Counted from the stretch's first letter, positions 45,092 through 54,541 are shown. The stretch is DNA of 64,000 nt from Lachnoclostridium sp. An196 (GCF_002160135.1 NZ_NFJZ01000001.1:310001-374000); one strand, 5' to 3'. The notes: generated by a model from the sequence alone, not told the origin. Numbers and translations are program-made.

Positions 45092-46540
45092 ATGATTTTA
45101 AATGTACAGAAGCAGTACGGGGAAGAGAATCATGGCCTGCGCGAAGAGTGCGGAGTTTTTGGCATCTATGATTTTGACGGCGGAGATGTGGCGCCTACAG
45201 TCTATTATGGACTGCTGGCGCTGCAGCACCGGGGTCAGGAGAGCTGCGGTATCGCGGTGGGGGATACGGACGGCCCCCGCAGGGTGGTGAACCATAAAGA
45301 TATGGGTCTGGTAAATGAAGTTTTTACGCCAAAGATCCTGGAGAGCATGCACGGTGATATCGGCATCGGGCATACCAGATATTCGACGGCGGGAAGCAGT
45401 ACGCGGGAGAATGCGCAGCCGCTGGTGCTTAATTACGTAAAAGGTACGCTGGCGGTGGCCCACAACGGGAACCTGATCAACGCGCCAAAGCTCCGGCATG
45501 AGCTGGAATACAGCGGGGCGATTTTCCAGACAACGATCGACTCGGAAGTGATTGCGTATTATATTGCCAGAGAACGGTTGAAAACAGGGACGGTGGAGGA
45601 AGCTGTGTCCCGTGCCATGGACAAGATCCAGGGCGCTTATTCTCTGGTGGTCATGTCCCCGAGAAAACTGATCGGGGCAAGGGATCCCTACGGATTCCGC
45701 CCGCTCTGTATCGGGAAGAGAGATAACACTTATATTCTTGCGTCGGAGACCTGCGCGCTCCAGACCATAGGGGCAGAATTTATCCGCGATGTGGAGCCGG
45801 GGGAGATTGTCAGCATATCTCCGAAGTACGGGATTGTATCGGACCGGAGCCATTGTCTTCCCAGAGAAAAGGAAGCGAGATGTATCTTCGAGTATATCTA
45901 TTTTTCCAGGGCGGACAGTTATATGGACGGAATCAGCGTCTATAATTCCCGGATCCAGGCGGGAAAATATCTGGCCATGGACAGTCCGGTGGACGCGGAT
46001 CTGGTGGTCGGTGTGCCGGAGTCCGGAAATGCCGCGGCGCTGGGATATTCCCTGCAGTCGGGTATCCCTTATGGGACCGGTTTTGTGAAAAACAGTTATA
46101 TCGGACGCACCTTCATAAAACCGAAACAGAGCAGCCGGGAATCCAGCGTCAGCGTGAAGCTTAGCCCGCTGAAAGAAGCGGTGGCGGGAAAACGGGTGAT
46201 TATGATAGATGATTCCATCGTCCGGGGAACCACCAGCGACCGGATCGTGAAGATGCTGCGGGAGGCCGGAGCCGCGGAAGTGCATATGCGGGTCAGTTCG
46301 CCGCCATTCTTATATCCCTGCTATTTCGGGACGGACATCCCGGCCAGGGAACAGCTGATCGCCTACAACCGTTCCGTGGAAGATATCCGGAAGATCATAG
46401 GGGCCGATACGCTCGCCTATCTCCGGCTGGAACGGCTGAACGACATCGTGGGCGGCCTGCCTCATTGCCAGGGCTGCTTTACAGGCGAATATCCCCTGGA
46501 GCCTCCCACGGAGGATATCCGGGGCAGTTACGAACCATAA
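45092..46540 (+). CDS. purF: Amidophosphoribosyltransferase
   Basis: PurF uses glutamine to convert PRPP to phosphoribosylamine, the first committed purine step. A 19-residue leader precedes the catalytic Cys20 in REECGVFGIYDF, as in the self-processing Bacillus type. The Ntn-hydrolase domain has LLALQHRGQESCGI and HTRYSTAGSSTRENAQP. The PRPP site is VIMIDDSIVRGTTSD. GLPHCQGCFTGEYP near the end supplies Cys ligands for a [4Fe-4S] cluster of the Bacillus-type enzyme. Length 482 is normal. purB follows 29 bases later. Confidence 0.96.
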   Translation: MILNVQKQYGEENHGLREECGVFGIYDFDGGDVAPTVYYGLLALQHRGQESCGIAVGDTDGPRRVVNHKDMGLVNEVFTPKILESMHGDIGIGHTRYSTAGSSTRENAQPLVLNYVKGTLAVAHNGNLINAPKLRHELEYSGAIFQTTIDSEVIAYYIARERLKTGTVEEAVSRAMDKIQGAYSLVVMSPRKLIGARDPYGFRPLCIGKRDNTYILASETCALQTIGAEFIRDVEPGEIVSISPKYGIVSDRSHCLPREKEARCIFEYIYFSRADSYMDGISVYNSRIQAGKYLAMDSPVDADLVVGVPESGNAAALGYSLQSGIPYGTGFVKNSYIGRTFIKPKQSSRESSVSVKLSPLKEAVAGKRVIMIDDSIVRGTTSDRIVKMLREAGAAEVHMRVSSPPFLYPCYFGTDIPAREQLIAYNRSVEDIRKIIGADTLAYLRLERLNDIVGGLPHCQGCFTGEYPLEPPTEDIRGSYEP

Positions 46541-46569
46541 ACTAGTGAGAAAGGGAAAGGAAAACAAAG

Positions 46570-48003
46570 ATGAGTACAGACAGATACAACAGTCCGTTGT
46601 CAGAACGCTATGCCAGCAAGGAGATGCAGTATATCTTTTCTCCGGACAAAAAATTCCGCACATGGAGAAGACTGTGGATCGCTCTGGCGGAGACAGAGAA
46701 AGAACTGGGACTCCCGATTACCCAGGAGCAGATCGATGAGCTGAAAGCTCATGCGGATGACATAAACTATGATGTTGCGAAAGCACGGGAAAAAGAAGTG
46801 CGGCATGATGTGATGTCTCATGTATACGCTTACGGCGTTCAGTGCCCGAAAGCCAAAGGAATTATCCATCTGGGAGCGACTTCCTGTTACGTAGGGGATA
46901 ATACCGACATTATTGTGATGACGGAAGCACTGAGACTGGTCCGTAAAAAACTCATCAATGTGATCGCGGAGCTGGCAAAATTTGCCGACCAGTACAAGGC
47001 TCTTCCCACGCTGGCGTTCACACATTTTCAGCCAGCTCAGCCTACTACGGTTGGCAAACGCGCGTCACTGTGGCTGCAGGAATTCTGCATGGATCTGGAA
47101 GATCTGGATCATGTTCTTGGGACCATGAAGCTTCTGGGTTCTAAAGGAACCACCGGAACGCAGGCCAGTTTCCTGGAACTGTTTGACGGAGATCAGGAGA
47201 AGATCGACAAGATCGATCCCATGATCGCGGAAAAGATGGGATTTGAGAAATGCGTCCCGGTATCCGGCCAGACCTATTCCCGGAAAACTGATACGAGGGT
47301 TCTGAATGTGCTGGCAGGGATCGCTGCCAGCGCCCACAAGATGTCCAATGACATCCGTCTTCTGCAGCACCTGAAGGAAGTGGAAGAACCCTTCGAGAAA
47401 TCCCAGATCGGTTCTTCTGCCATGGCTTACAAGAGAAATCCCATGAGGAGCGAGCGTATCGCCTCTCTTTCCAGATATGTGATGATCGACGCGCTGAATC
47501 CTGCCATCACTTCCGCCACCCAGTGGTTTGAGCGTACCCTGGACGATTCTGCCAATAAACGGCTTTCTATTCCGGAAGGCTTCCTGGCAGTGGACGGCAT
47601 CCTGGATCTTTGCCTGAATGTGGTGGACGGTCTGGTGGTTTACCCGAAAGTGATCGAGAAACATTTAAGAAGCGAGCTTCCGTTCATGGCGACAGAGAAT
47701 ATTATGATGGACGCGGTAAAGGCCGGCGGAGACCGCCAGGAGCTGCATGAAAAGATCCGTACGCTTTCCATGGAAGCCGGAAAGACGGTGAAGGAAGAAG
47801 GTAAAGAGAACAACCTGCTGGAGCTGATCGCGGCGGATCCGTCCTTCAACATGACTCTGGAAGAACTGGAAGCCTGCATGGAGCCCTCCCGCTATACCGG
47901 ACGCTCCGGGCGGCAGGTGGAGATGTTCCTGCGGGATGTGGTGAATCCTGTCCTGGAAGCCAATAAAGACGTACTGGGCATGAAGTCGGAGATTAACGTG
48001 TAG
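46570..48003 (+). CDS. purB: Adenylosuccinate lyase
   Basis: PurB removes fumarate from SAICAR and adenylosuccinate in purine synthesis. The fumarase/aspartase-superfamily signature is GSSAMAYKRNPMRSERI (about residue 280). HLGATSCYVGDNTDI and AFTHFQPAQPTTVGKRASLW are the other active-site segments. The 477-residue length fits the longer, eukaryote-like form found in Clostridia. AAAGGAAAAC precedes the ATG. A strong hairpin ends the unit before convergent purC. Confidence 0.95.
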   Translation: MSTDRYNSPLSERYASKEMQYIFSPDKKFRTWRRLWIALAETEKELGLPITQEQIDELKAHADDINYDVAKAREKEVRHDVMSHVYAYGVQCPKAKGIIHLGATSCYVGDNTDIIVMTEALRLVRKKLINVIAELAKFADQYKALPTLAFTHFQPAQPTTVGKRASLWLQEFCMDLEDLDHVLGTMKLLGSKGTTGTQASFLELFDGDQEKIDKIDPMIAEKMGFEKCVPVSGQTYSRKTDTRVLNVLAGIAASAHKMSNDIRLLQHLKEVEEPFEKSQIGSSAMAYKRNPMRSERIASLSRYVMIDALNPAITSATQWFERTLDDSANKRLSIPEGFLAVDGILDLCLNVVDGLVVYPKVIEKHLRSELPFMATENIMMDAVKAGGDRQELHEKIRTLSMEAGKTVKEEGKENNLLELIAADPSFNMTLEELEACMEPSRYTGRSGRQVEMFLRDVVNPVLEANKDVLGMKSEINV

Positions 48004-48018
48004 TCAGACGTGATATGA

Positions 48019-48065
48019 AAAGCTCCGCCGGAACGCGCGAAGAGGCGCGCTCCCGGCGGAGCTTT
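48019..48065. terminator. Bidirectional rho-independent terminator
   Basis: AAAGCTCCGCCGG (48019-48031) pairs perfectly with CCGGCGGAGCTTT (48053-48065), with an inner GCGCG/CGCGC stem. It lies between convergent purB and purC. Confidence 0.88.
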
Positions 48066-48079
48066 CTGTATGGCGGGCT

Positions 48080-48955
48080 TTACAGTTTCTTCCCGGTCAG
48101 CATCTCATATGCCTGCAGATATTTCTCGATCGTCTTTTCTACAATCTCGTCAGGCAGGGTCCAGTCATTATCCGGATTTGCTTTGAGCCAGTCGCGGGCA
48201 AACTGTTTGTCGAAGGACGGCTGGGAATGCCCCGGCTCATAACCGTCCGCCGGCCAGAAACGGGAGCTGTCCGGCGTCAGCATCTCGTCGCCCAGGACAA
48301 TATTTCCGTTTTCGTCCAGGCCGAATTCAAATTTGGTGTCCGCGATGATGATCCCTTTTTCCAGGGCGTAATCCGCGCATTTTTTGTAGAGAGCGATGGT
48401 GTAGTCTCTCAGCTTGGAAGCGTATTCCTCTCCTTTGCCGGGGAAGCATTTCTCCAGGTGATCGATGCTCTGTTCATAAGAGATATTTTCATCGTGATCT
48501 CCGATCTCGGCCTTGGTAGACGGCGTATAGATGGGCTCCGGAAGCTTGTCGGATTCTTTCAGCCCTTCCGGAAGACGGATGCCGCAGACCGTGCCGTCTT
48601 TCTGATAGCTTGCCCAGCCGCTTCCGGTGATATATCCGCGGACGATGCACTCTACCGGCAGCATGTTCAGCTTTCTGCACATCATGCTGTTGCCGTCGAA
48701 CCGTTCCTGGCGGAAAAATTCCGGCATATCGTTCACATCTGTGGATATCATGTGATTCGGAAGAATGTCGGAAGTCAGATCAAACCAGAAGCGGGACATC
48801 TGGGTCAGTACAGTACCTTTCTTGCGGATAGTATTTTTCAGGATCACGTCGAAACAGCTGATCCGGTCGGTCGCCACCATAATCAGGCTGTCGCCGTTAT
48901 CATAGATTTCACGGACTTTACCTTCTTTGATGGGTTTCAAAGTCGTTTCATTCAT
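48080..48955 (-). CDS. purC: Phosphoribosylaminoimidazole-succinocarboxamide synthase
   Basis: PurC joins aspartate to CAIR with ATP in purine synthesis; its product is a PurB substrate. The start reads LKPIKEGKVREIYDNGDSLI and MVATDRISCFDVIL. ECIVRGYITGSGWASYQKDG and IIADTKFEFGLDENG are conserved. LGDEMLTPDSSRFWP marks the C-terminal part. At 291 residues it is the longer yeast-like/SAICAR-synthase form. It has its own promoter at 48987-49015 and converges on purFB. Confidence 0.96.
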   Translation of the reverse strand: MNETTLKPIKEGKVREIYDNGDSLIMVATDRISCFDVILKNTIRKKGTVLTQMSRFWFDLTSDILPNHMISTDVNDMPEFFRQERFDGNSMMCRKLNMLPVECIVRGYITGSGWASYQKDGTVCGIRLPEGLKESDKLPEPIYTPSTKAEIGDHDENISYEQSIDHLEKCFPGKGEEYASKLRDYTIALYKKCADYALEKGIIIADTKFEFGLDENGNIVLGDEMLTPDSSRFWPADGYEPGHSQPSFDKQFARDWLKANPDNDWTLPDEIVEKTIEKYLQAYEMLTGKKL

Positions 48956-48986
48956 GGAATGTACCTCTTTTCAATGTATTTTTTTT

Positions 48987-49015
48987 AGCATAGTAGATTT
49001 TAGGGGAAAAATCAA
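48987..49015 (-). promoter_or_regulatory. Promoter of purC
   Basis: On the minus strand TTGATT (49015-49010) and TATGCT (48992-48987) are 17 bases apart, about 30 bases before the ATG. No purine riboswitch or long leader fits in the space. Confidence 0.72.
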
Positions 49016-49021
49016 GGATAA

Positions 49022-49050
49022 TTGACGAAAAGGGGTTTTTGTGGCATTAT
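49022..49050 (+). promoter_or_regulatory. Promoter of the CmpB-like membrane protein gene
   Basis: TTGACG (49022-49027) and CATTAT (49045-49050), 17-base spacing. The -35 lies 7 bases from that of divergent purC. Confidence 0.65.
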
Positions 49051-49088
49051 GAAGGATATGGTTTGTCCGGAAAAATGGAGGAAAAGTC

Positions 49089-49949
49089 ATGTATACCTAT
49101 CATTTTCAGGAATGGTTGATATTTTTTTGCTTTTATTGTGTGTTTGGATGGTGTTTTGAATCGGCATATGTATCTCTTGTCAGCCGCCGTCCGGTAAACA
49201 GGGGCTTTCTGAAGGGACCTTGGCTCCCTTTGTATGGAAGCGGCGCGGTTGTGGTGCTCTGGCTGACGCTTCCGTTCCGTACGCATCCGTTCATGGTCTA
49301 TCTGGTGGGGGCGTTGGGAGCGACGGCGCTGGAATATGTGACCGGAGAGGCAATGGTTCGTTTATTCAAAGTCCGGTACTGGGATTACAGCAATCAGAAG
49401 TTTCAGTACAAGGGGCATATTTGTCTGAGTTCTTCTGTTGTCTGGGGCTTTTTAAGCCTTCTGATGGTTTATGTGGTTCATGAACGGGTGGCGTTGCTGG
49501 TATTCAGAATCCCCGGTGAAATCCGGTCAGTGCTGGCTTTCACGGTCGCCATATGCATGGCGTGCGACACAGGAGCCGCGTTCCGCAGAACCATGGATCT
49601 GCGGGAGGTATTGCTGCAGGCAGAACAAATCCGTATGGAACTGGAACGCAGAGCGGCAGAGAAAAAACGTCTGTTTGACGCGGCGGCTGTTTTTACGAAA
49701 GCAGCGGTGGAAGAATCCATCGAAAACCGCAAGGAAGCTCTGCTCCAGTCAAAAGACCGTATCGCGAGCCGGACAGCTTCCGTTCTGGAGACGGCGCAGC
49801 TGGAGGAACGCCTGGAGCAGCTCAGAGAACGTATGTCCCGTATAGGAGAGCGTCCGCTGCTGCAGAGCCCCAGAGCCCGGTTTATGACGTTGTTTGACGA
49901 TACAGGAGATATCAGGGAACGGATCCGTAAAAGAAAGAAAAAAAGCTAA
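49089..49949 (+). CDS. CmpB-type putative ABC transporter permease / membrane protein
   Basis: A 286-residue protein. The first 150 residues contain four or five membrane helices with FCFYCVFGWCFESAYVSLVS, RGFLKGPWLPLYGSGAVVVL and ALEYVTGEAMVRLFKVRYWD. This is the pattern of the ABC_trans_CmpB family (COG4905), whose function is not established. The C-terminal 125 residues are soluble and highly charged, probably a coiled coil (LEERLEQLRERMSRIGERPL). No ATPase partner lies nearby. ATG follows TGGAGGAAAAG. A DMT transporter gene comes next. Confidence 0.8.
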   Translation: MYTYHFQEWLIFFCFYCVFGWCFESAYVSLVSRRPVNRGFLKGPWLPLYGSGAVVVLWLTLPFRTHPFMVYLVGALGATALEYVTGEAMVRLFKVRYWDYSNQKFQYKGHICLSSSVVWGFLSLLMVYVVHERVALLVFRIPGEIRSVLAFTVAICMACDTGAAFRRTMDLREVLLQAEQIRMELERRAAEKKRLFDAAAVFTKAAVEESIENRKEALLQSKDRIASRTASVLETAQLEERLEQLRERMSRIGERPLLQSPRARFMTLFDDTGDIRERIRKRKKKS

Positions 49950-49975
49950 TATTTTGTGCGAGGAGGAGTTATGAA

Positions 49976-50929
49976 ATGGAACGTCTGAAAAATAATGTGC
50001 TGCTGCTTTTGACCGCCTTGATCTGGGGCTGCGCGTTTGTGGCACAGAGCGTTGGCATGGATTATGTGGGGCCATTTACGTTTAACGCGGTAAGATGTCT
50101 GATCGGTGCCGCCGTACTTGTGCCGGTGATTTTTCTGATGGACCGTCTGGAAGGAAAGAACGGAAAAAGGGAAAAGAAAGGCGGCGGAAAGACGCTGCTT
50201 TTAGGCGGCGTTGGCTGCGGCATGGCTCTTGGCGTTGCCAGCAGCCTTCAGCAGATCGGCATTCAATATACGACTGTGGGAAAAGCGGGATTTATCACGG
50301 CCATGTATATTGTCATTGTACCGCTGCTGGGAATCTTTGCGGGGAAAAAGGTACGCCCGGTGATCGGCCTTTGCGTGGTCGGGGCAGTGGCGGGATTGTA
50401 TTTTCTCTGCATGACCGATGGATTCACTCTGAGCACGGGAGATTTTCTGGTGCTGCTCTGCGCGGCGGCGTTTGCGGTTCACATCCTGATCATTGATCAT
50501 TTCTCGCCGCTGGTAGACGGCGTGCGCATGTCGGCGATCCAGTTTCTGGTGGCAGGTCTTATGTGCTCCGTGCCTATGCTTCTCTGGGAGAGACCGCAGC
50601 CGGCAGTCATTCTGACCGCATGGGCTCCGATCCTGTACGCGGGCGTGCTCTCCTGCGGCGTGGCGTATACGCTGCAGATTCTGGGTCAGAAAGGCGCGGA
50701 TCCTACGGTGGCGTCGCTGCTTCTGAGCCTGGAGTCTGTATTTTCCGTGCTGGCGGGCTGGGTGATCCTGGGACAGGCCTTAAGCGCCAGGGAACTGTTT
50801 GGGTGTGTGCTCATGTTCGGAGCGATCATCCTGGCCCAGCTTCCGGAGAGAAAGACTTTGGTGAACCCCGGGGAGGAGCCGGAGAGAACAGAAAAACAGA
50901 GTAGATTCCGGCAGAGAAGATGTGTATAA
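49976..50929 (+). CDS. DMT-superfamily EamA transporter
   Basis: A 317-residue inner-membrane exporter/permease with ten helices in two EamA repeats. The first starts LLLLTALIWGCAFVAQSVGM with YVGPFTFNAVRCLIGAAVL. The second shows LSCGVAYTLQILGQKGADPT and ASLLLSLESVFSVLAGWVIL, the most conserved part of the family. A basic KNGKREKKGGG cytoplasmic loop separates helices 2 and 3. ATG 49976 has AGGAGGAG 7 bases upstream. Substrate unknown; amino acids or metabolites are typical. Confidence 0.92.
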   Translation: MERLKNNVLLLLTALIWGCAFVAQSVGMDYVGPFTFNAVRCLIGAAVLVPVIFLMDRLEGKNGKREKKGGGKTLLLGGVGCGMALGVASSLQQIGIQYTTVGKAGFITAMYIVIVPLLGIFAGKKVRPVIGLCVVGAVAGLYFLCMTDGFTLSTGDFLVLLCAAAFAVHILIIDHFSPLVDGVRMSAIQFLVAGLMCSVPMLLWERPQPAVILTAWAPILYAGVLSCGVAYTLQILGQKGADPTVASLLLSLESVFSVLAGWVILGQALSARELFGCVLMFGAIILAQLPERKTLVNPGEEPERTEKQSRFRQRRCV

Positions 50930-50971
50930 TAAAATTGACACAGAGTTTAAAGTATAAAAGGAGGCTGGGGT

Positions 50972-51169
50972 ATGCAAGTATTTAATGAATTAGATTCTAT
51001 GTGTGGTATTTCGGATGAAGAGCTTACAAAGAGATTTAGAGAAGCGGTACGTATAGATAATGAAATAAAAAGGGTTAAAGGTGCTCCTATTGCCGGGTAT
51101 GATGAAAAAAAGAAGGCAGCTTACTTAGAATATCCAGATGGAAGGAGAAAGTATGCCGAATCCCGTTGA
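50972..51169 (+). CDS. Small protein upstream of zeta-like toxin, candidate antitoxin
   Basis: A 65-residue charged protein. It begins MQVFNELDSMCGISDEELTK and ends AAYLEYPDGRRKYAESR; no named domain is recognised. GGAGG precedes the ATG by 7 bases. Its last 17 bases overlap the toxin-like gene, whose binding site lies inside it, the coupled arrangement usual for antitoxin-toxin pairs. It is much smaller than the known epsilon or PezA antitoxins. A TATAAT at 50925 may be the promoter. Antitoxin role is inferred from context only. Confidence 0.65.
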   Translation: MQVFNELDSMCGISDEELTKRFREAVRIDNEIKRVKGAPIAGYDEKKKAAYLEYPDGRRKYAESR

Positions 51170-51725
51170 AAACATGAAATTGCCGGAAATCATAGTTTTT
51201 GCCGGACCTAATGGAAGTGGGAAAACTACCGTCACACGGATGGCAAAAATAATTGAGCCATATATTAATGCTGATGATATCAAACGGACTAATTATTGCA
51301 CAGATTTAGAAGCGGCTCAGTTAGCGGAACGAATGAGAGAAAATGCGGTTGCCCAAAAGAAAAGTTTTACATTTGAAACGGTTTTGTCGACGGAGCGGAA
51401 CCTTAAATTATTACAAAAAGCAAAATCGCAAGGATATTTTATAAGGTGTATTTATGTACTAACTGCTGATGTAAATATTAATATACTTAGAGTAGAATCT
51501 CGAAAAGCTATGGGTGGACATGGTGTACCAGAGGAGAAAATACGTTCCAGATATAAAAAAGCATTGACATTGATTCCCGAGCTTGTTGAAGTTTGTGATG
51601 TTATGCACATTTATGATAATTCGTCTCTCCCTTTTCGAATTTTTAAGAAAAGAAAGACTGAATATTTTTATTGGGAAAATGAGTATTGGTCTATGGATAA
51701 AATACATGGGTTAGTGGGTATTTGA
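51153..51725 (+). CDS. Zeta-toxin-like P-loop kinase
   Basis: A 190-residue protein with Walker A VFAGPNGSGKTTVTRMA near the start, INADDIKRTNY, then FTFETVLSTERNLKLLQKAK and YVLTADVNINILRVESRKAM with a conserved Arg region. This is the zeta/PezT-like family, whose members phosphorylate UDP-N-acetylglucosamine and so poison cell-wall synthesis. It is shorter than classical zeta toxins (about 250-290). The start at 51153 has AAGGAG 5 bases upstream; ATG 51138 lacks one. Both genes are A+T richer than argS. A housekeeping kinase role remains possible. Confidence 0.82.
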   Translation: MPNPVENMKLPEIIVFAGPNGSGKTTVTRMAKIIEPYINADDIKRTNYCTDLEAAQLAERMRENAVAQKKSFTFETVLSTERNLKLLQKAKSQGYFIRCIYVLTADVNINILRVESRKAMGGHGVPEEKIRSRYKKALTLIPELVEVCDVMHIYDNSSLPFRIFKKRKTEYFYWENEYWSMDKIHGLVGI

Positions 51726-51752
51726 ATTTTATAATGGTAGGAGAAATAAATT

Positions 51753-53519
51753 ATGAAAAAAATACTGGATCTGCTGACGCAGGAGACCGCAAAGGCGTTC
51801 GCGGCGGCAGGATATGATGAAAAATATGCGCGGGTCAGCCTGTCCAACCGGCCGGATCTGTGCGAGTATCAGTGCAACGGCGCCATGGCGGCCGCAAAGG
51901 AATACCACAAAGCGCCGGCCATGATCGCGGACGCGGTGACAGAGGAGCTGCGTAAATCTCCCGTATTCGAAGATGTACAGGCGGTGAAGCCGGGATTTAT
52001 CAACATGAAGCTGGCGCCGGAGTTTCTGTGCGGGTATCTGAATGAAATGGAGAGAGACGATAGACTGGGCTGCGACCGTACAGAGCGTCCGGAGACGATC
52101 CTGATCGATTACGGCGGACCCAATGTGGCAAAACCGCTGCATGTGGGCCATCTGCGTTCGGCCATCATCGGGGAAAGCATCAAACGGATGGGACGTTTCA
52201 TGGGACACCATGTGATCGGGGACGTGCATCTGGGAGACTGGGGACTGCAGATGGGACTGATCATTGTGGAACTTAGGAACCGTAAGCCGGAGCTTCCTTA
52301 TTTTGACGAGGCATATGAGGGAGAATATCCTGAGGAGGCTCCGTTTACGATCGCGGAGCTGGAGGAAATCTATCCGACCGCCAGCGCCAGATCAAAAGAA
52401 GACGAGGCATACAAAGAGGAAGCTATGCAGGCAACTTACGAGCTGCAGCATGGACGGAGGGGATATCAGGCGCTTCTGCAGCATATCCTGAATGTGTCGG
52501 TTACGGACCTGAAACGCAATTACGCGAACCTGAACGTGGAATTTGACCTGTGGAAAGGCGAATCCGACGCGCAGCCCTATATTCCCGCCATGGTTCAGGA
52601 GATGAAGGACAGGGGTTATGCCTACGAGAGCGACGGCGCGCTGGTGGTGGATGTGAAAGAGGACACTGACACCAAAGAAGTGCCGCCTTGCATGATTCTG
52701 AAATCCGACGGGGCTTCCCTGTATACGACTACTGATCTGGCGACGCTGGTGGAACGGAGAAAACTGTATGATCCGGATCAGGTTATTTACGTGGTGGACA
52801 AGCGGCAGGAAATGCATTTTATTCAGGTGTTCCGCTGCGCGAAGAAATGCGGTATTGTCAAAGAAGAGACAAAGCTGAGATTTCTGGGATTCGGCACCAT
52901 GAACGGCAAGGACGGAAAGCCTTTCAAGACGAGGGAAGGCGGGGTCATGCGTCTGGAATATCTGATCAAGGATATTAATGACGAGATGCTGAAAAAGATA
53001 CAGGCGAGCCGTCCTATGGAGGAAAAAGAAGCGGAAGCGACCGCGAAGATCGTGGGATTGTCGGCGCTGAAATACGGAGATCTGTCCAACCAGGCTTCCA
53101 AAGACTATATTTTTGACGTGGACCGCTTTACTTCCTCGGAGGGAAATACGGGGCCTTATATCTTGTATACGATCGTGCGTATCAAATCCATCCTGAAAAA
53201 ATATCAGGAAGAGGGCGGAAATGCAAAAGACGCCAGGATCCTGCCCTGCGGCAACGAAAGCGAAAAATCCCTGATGCTGGAACTGACAAAATTCAACAGC
53301 GTTATGGAAACCGCGTTTGAAGAAATCGCTCCCCATAAGATCTGCGCGTATATTTATGACCTGGCTAACGCGTTCAACAAATTCTATCACGAGACAAAGA
53401 TTCTGGGTACCGAAGAGGATGAGCTGCAGAAGAGCCGTATCCGGCTTCTGACTTTGACGAAGAGAGTGCTGGAAACCTGCATCGATATGCTTGGATTTGA
53501 AGCGCCGGAGAGAATGTAG
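51753..53519 (+). CDS. argS: Arginyl-tRNA synthetase
   Basis: A class I synthetase of 588 residues charging tRNA-Arg. An N-terminal Add-1 domain is followed by IDYGGPNVAKPLHVGHLRSA with the HVGH motif. DVHLGDWGLQMGLIIVELR, YTTTDLATLVERRKL and GFGTMNGKDGKPFKTREGG (replacing KMSKS) follow. The DALR anticodon-binding domain ends the protein. TAGGAG precedes the ATG. A CPBP protease gene begins 2 bases after its stop. Confidence 0.96.
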   Translation: MKKILDLLTQETAKAFAAAGYDEKYARVSLSNRPDLCEYQCNGAMAAAKEYHKAPAMIADAVTEELRKSPVFEDVQAVKPGFINMKLAPEFLCGYLNEMERDDRLGCDRTERPETILIDYGGPNVAKPLHVGHLRSAIIGESIKRMGRFMGHHVIGDVHLGDWGLQMGLIIVELRNRKPELPYFDEAYEGEYPEEAPFTIAELEEIYPTASARSKEDEAYKEEAMQATYELQHGRRGYQALLQHILNVSVTDLKRNYANLNVEFDLWKGESDAQPYIPAMVQEMKDRGYAYESDGALVVDVKEDTDTKEVPPCMILKSDGASLYTTTDLATLVERRKLYDPDQVIYVVDKRQEMHFIQVFRCAKKCGIVKEETKLRFLGFGTMNGKDGKPFKTREGGVMRLEYLIKDINDEMLKKIQASRPMEEKEAEATAKIVGLSALKYGDLSNQASKDYIFDVDRFTSSEGNTGPYILYTIVRIKSILKKYQEEGGNAKDARILPCGNESEKSLMLELTKFNSVMETAFEEIAPHKICAYIYDLANAFNKFYHETKILGTEEDELQKSRIRLLTLTKRVLETCIDMLGFEAPERM

Positions 53520-53520
53520 C

Positions 53521-54396
53521 ATGGAAGAGTCTCGAAGGTCCCTGACCGCCGGGAATCTGGTACATGCCTGCGCGCCGCTGGCGCTGTATTATCTGATCTC
53601 TTCCGCGGCGTCCTTTATCTGTATGCAGATTCTGGCGCTGGAGGCCGGTTTTGCCGTACTGGAATCGGGGAGCGGAGACGTTTACGATTATATTTTACAG
53701 GAATATCCGGGGAAAATCCTCCAGATGGTTCTGCTGACGGCGGCGGTGGCGGTTCCGGCTTTTGGCTGGCTGTATTACAGGGACTTAAGAGAACGGGAAA
53801 GGTTTTCTTTCCGGAACATGATGATCGTACTGGAGGTCCGGCCGGCGGCCTGGGCCATGGCGGGCAGCGTGTGCCTGGCGCTGGCGCTGAACCTGCTGCT
53901 TCTGGCTTCGCCTCTGCCGGACTGGTCGGCGGGCTTTGAACAGACACAGGAGGCGCTTTATCAGGGAAATATCTGGATGGAACTGGCAGTGTCCGGCGTG
54001 GCTGCGGCTGTCATGGAAGAACTCCTGATGAGGGGGCTTTTTTACGGAAGACTCCGGGAGATGATGGAGTCCGGAAGGGCTGTCTTCTGGAGCGCATTGG
54101 CTTTCGCCATGTGCCACGGCAATCTGGTGCAGGGAATCTACGCTTTTCTGATGGGCTGTCTTCTGGCGTGCCTGAAGGAGCGTTTCCGGACCATTTGGAT
54201 ACCGATTCTGGCCCATATGTGCGCCAACATTGCCGTCATCTTTATGAGTGAATCCGGAGGAATGGATTTTCTTTTGCAAAGACCTTTTCTGGCAATTCTG
54301 GCGGTTCTGGCCGGCGGTCTGACCGCGGCTCTGACCCTGCTTCTGGTCTGGGCGTCCGGACAGTCTGTTTCAGAGAGAACAGAGCGATATAAATGA
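53521..54396 (+). CDS. CPBP family intramembrane glutamic protease (CAAX-like)
   Basis: A 291-residue membrane protein with seven or eight helices. The catalytic motifs of the CPBP (ABI) family are visible: MEELLMRGLFYGRLRE (EExxxR type), LAFAMCHGNLVQG (FxxxH) and LAHMCANIAVIFM (HxxxN). Members cleave prenylated proteins or bacteriocin and surface precursors. ATG 53521 has GGAGAG upstream within the argS end. It appears co-transcribed with argS and is followed by a terminator. Its substrate is unknown. Confidence 0.88.
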   Translation: MEESRRSLTAGNLVHACAPLALYYLISSAASFICMQILALEAGFAVLESGSGDVYDYILQEYPGKILQMVLLTAAVAVPAFGWLYYRDLRERERFSFRNMMIVLEVRPAAWAMAGSVCLALALNLLLLASPLPDWSAGFEQTQEALYQGNIWMELAVSGVAAAVMEELLMRGLFYGRLREMMESGRAVFWSALAFAMCHGNLVQGIYAFLMGCLLACLKERFRTIWIPILAHMCANIAVIFMSESGGMDFLLQRPFLAILAVLAGGLTAALTLLLVWASGQSVSERTERYK

Positions 54397-54421
54397 TGTG
54401 AAAATTTTGAAAATTTAACAG

Positions 54422-54479
54422 AAATCCCATTTCCAGAATGAGAACGAAGAAGTTTTTTTCTGGAAAATGGGATTTTTTT
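54422..54479 (+). terminator. Rho-independent terminator
   Basis: AAATCCCATTTCCAG pairs with CTGGAAAATGGGATTT (one bulged A), followed by a T-run. It separates the argS unit from gltBD. Confidence 0.85.
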
Positions 54480-54541
54480 AACTTTAAATTGGATAAAAAA
54501 ATAATCAAACTGAAAAATTTATTGCATAAAACAAAATAATA

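Noticed and set aside
48956-49088. Purine riboswitch before purC
   Set aside because: The promoter lies only about 30 bases before the ATG, leaving no room for an aptamer and expression platform.
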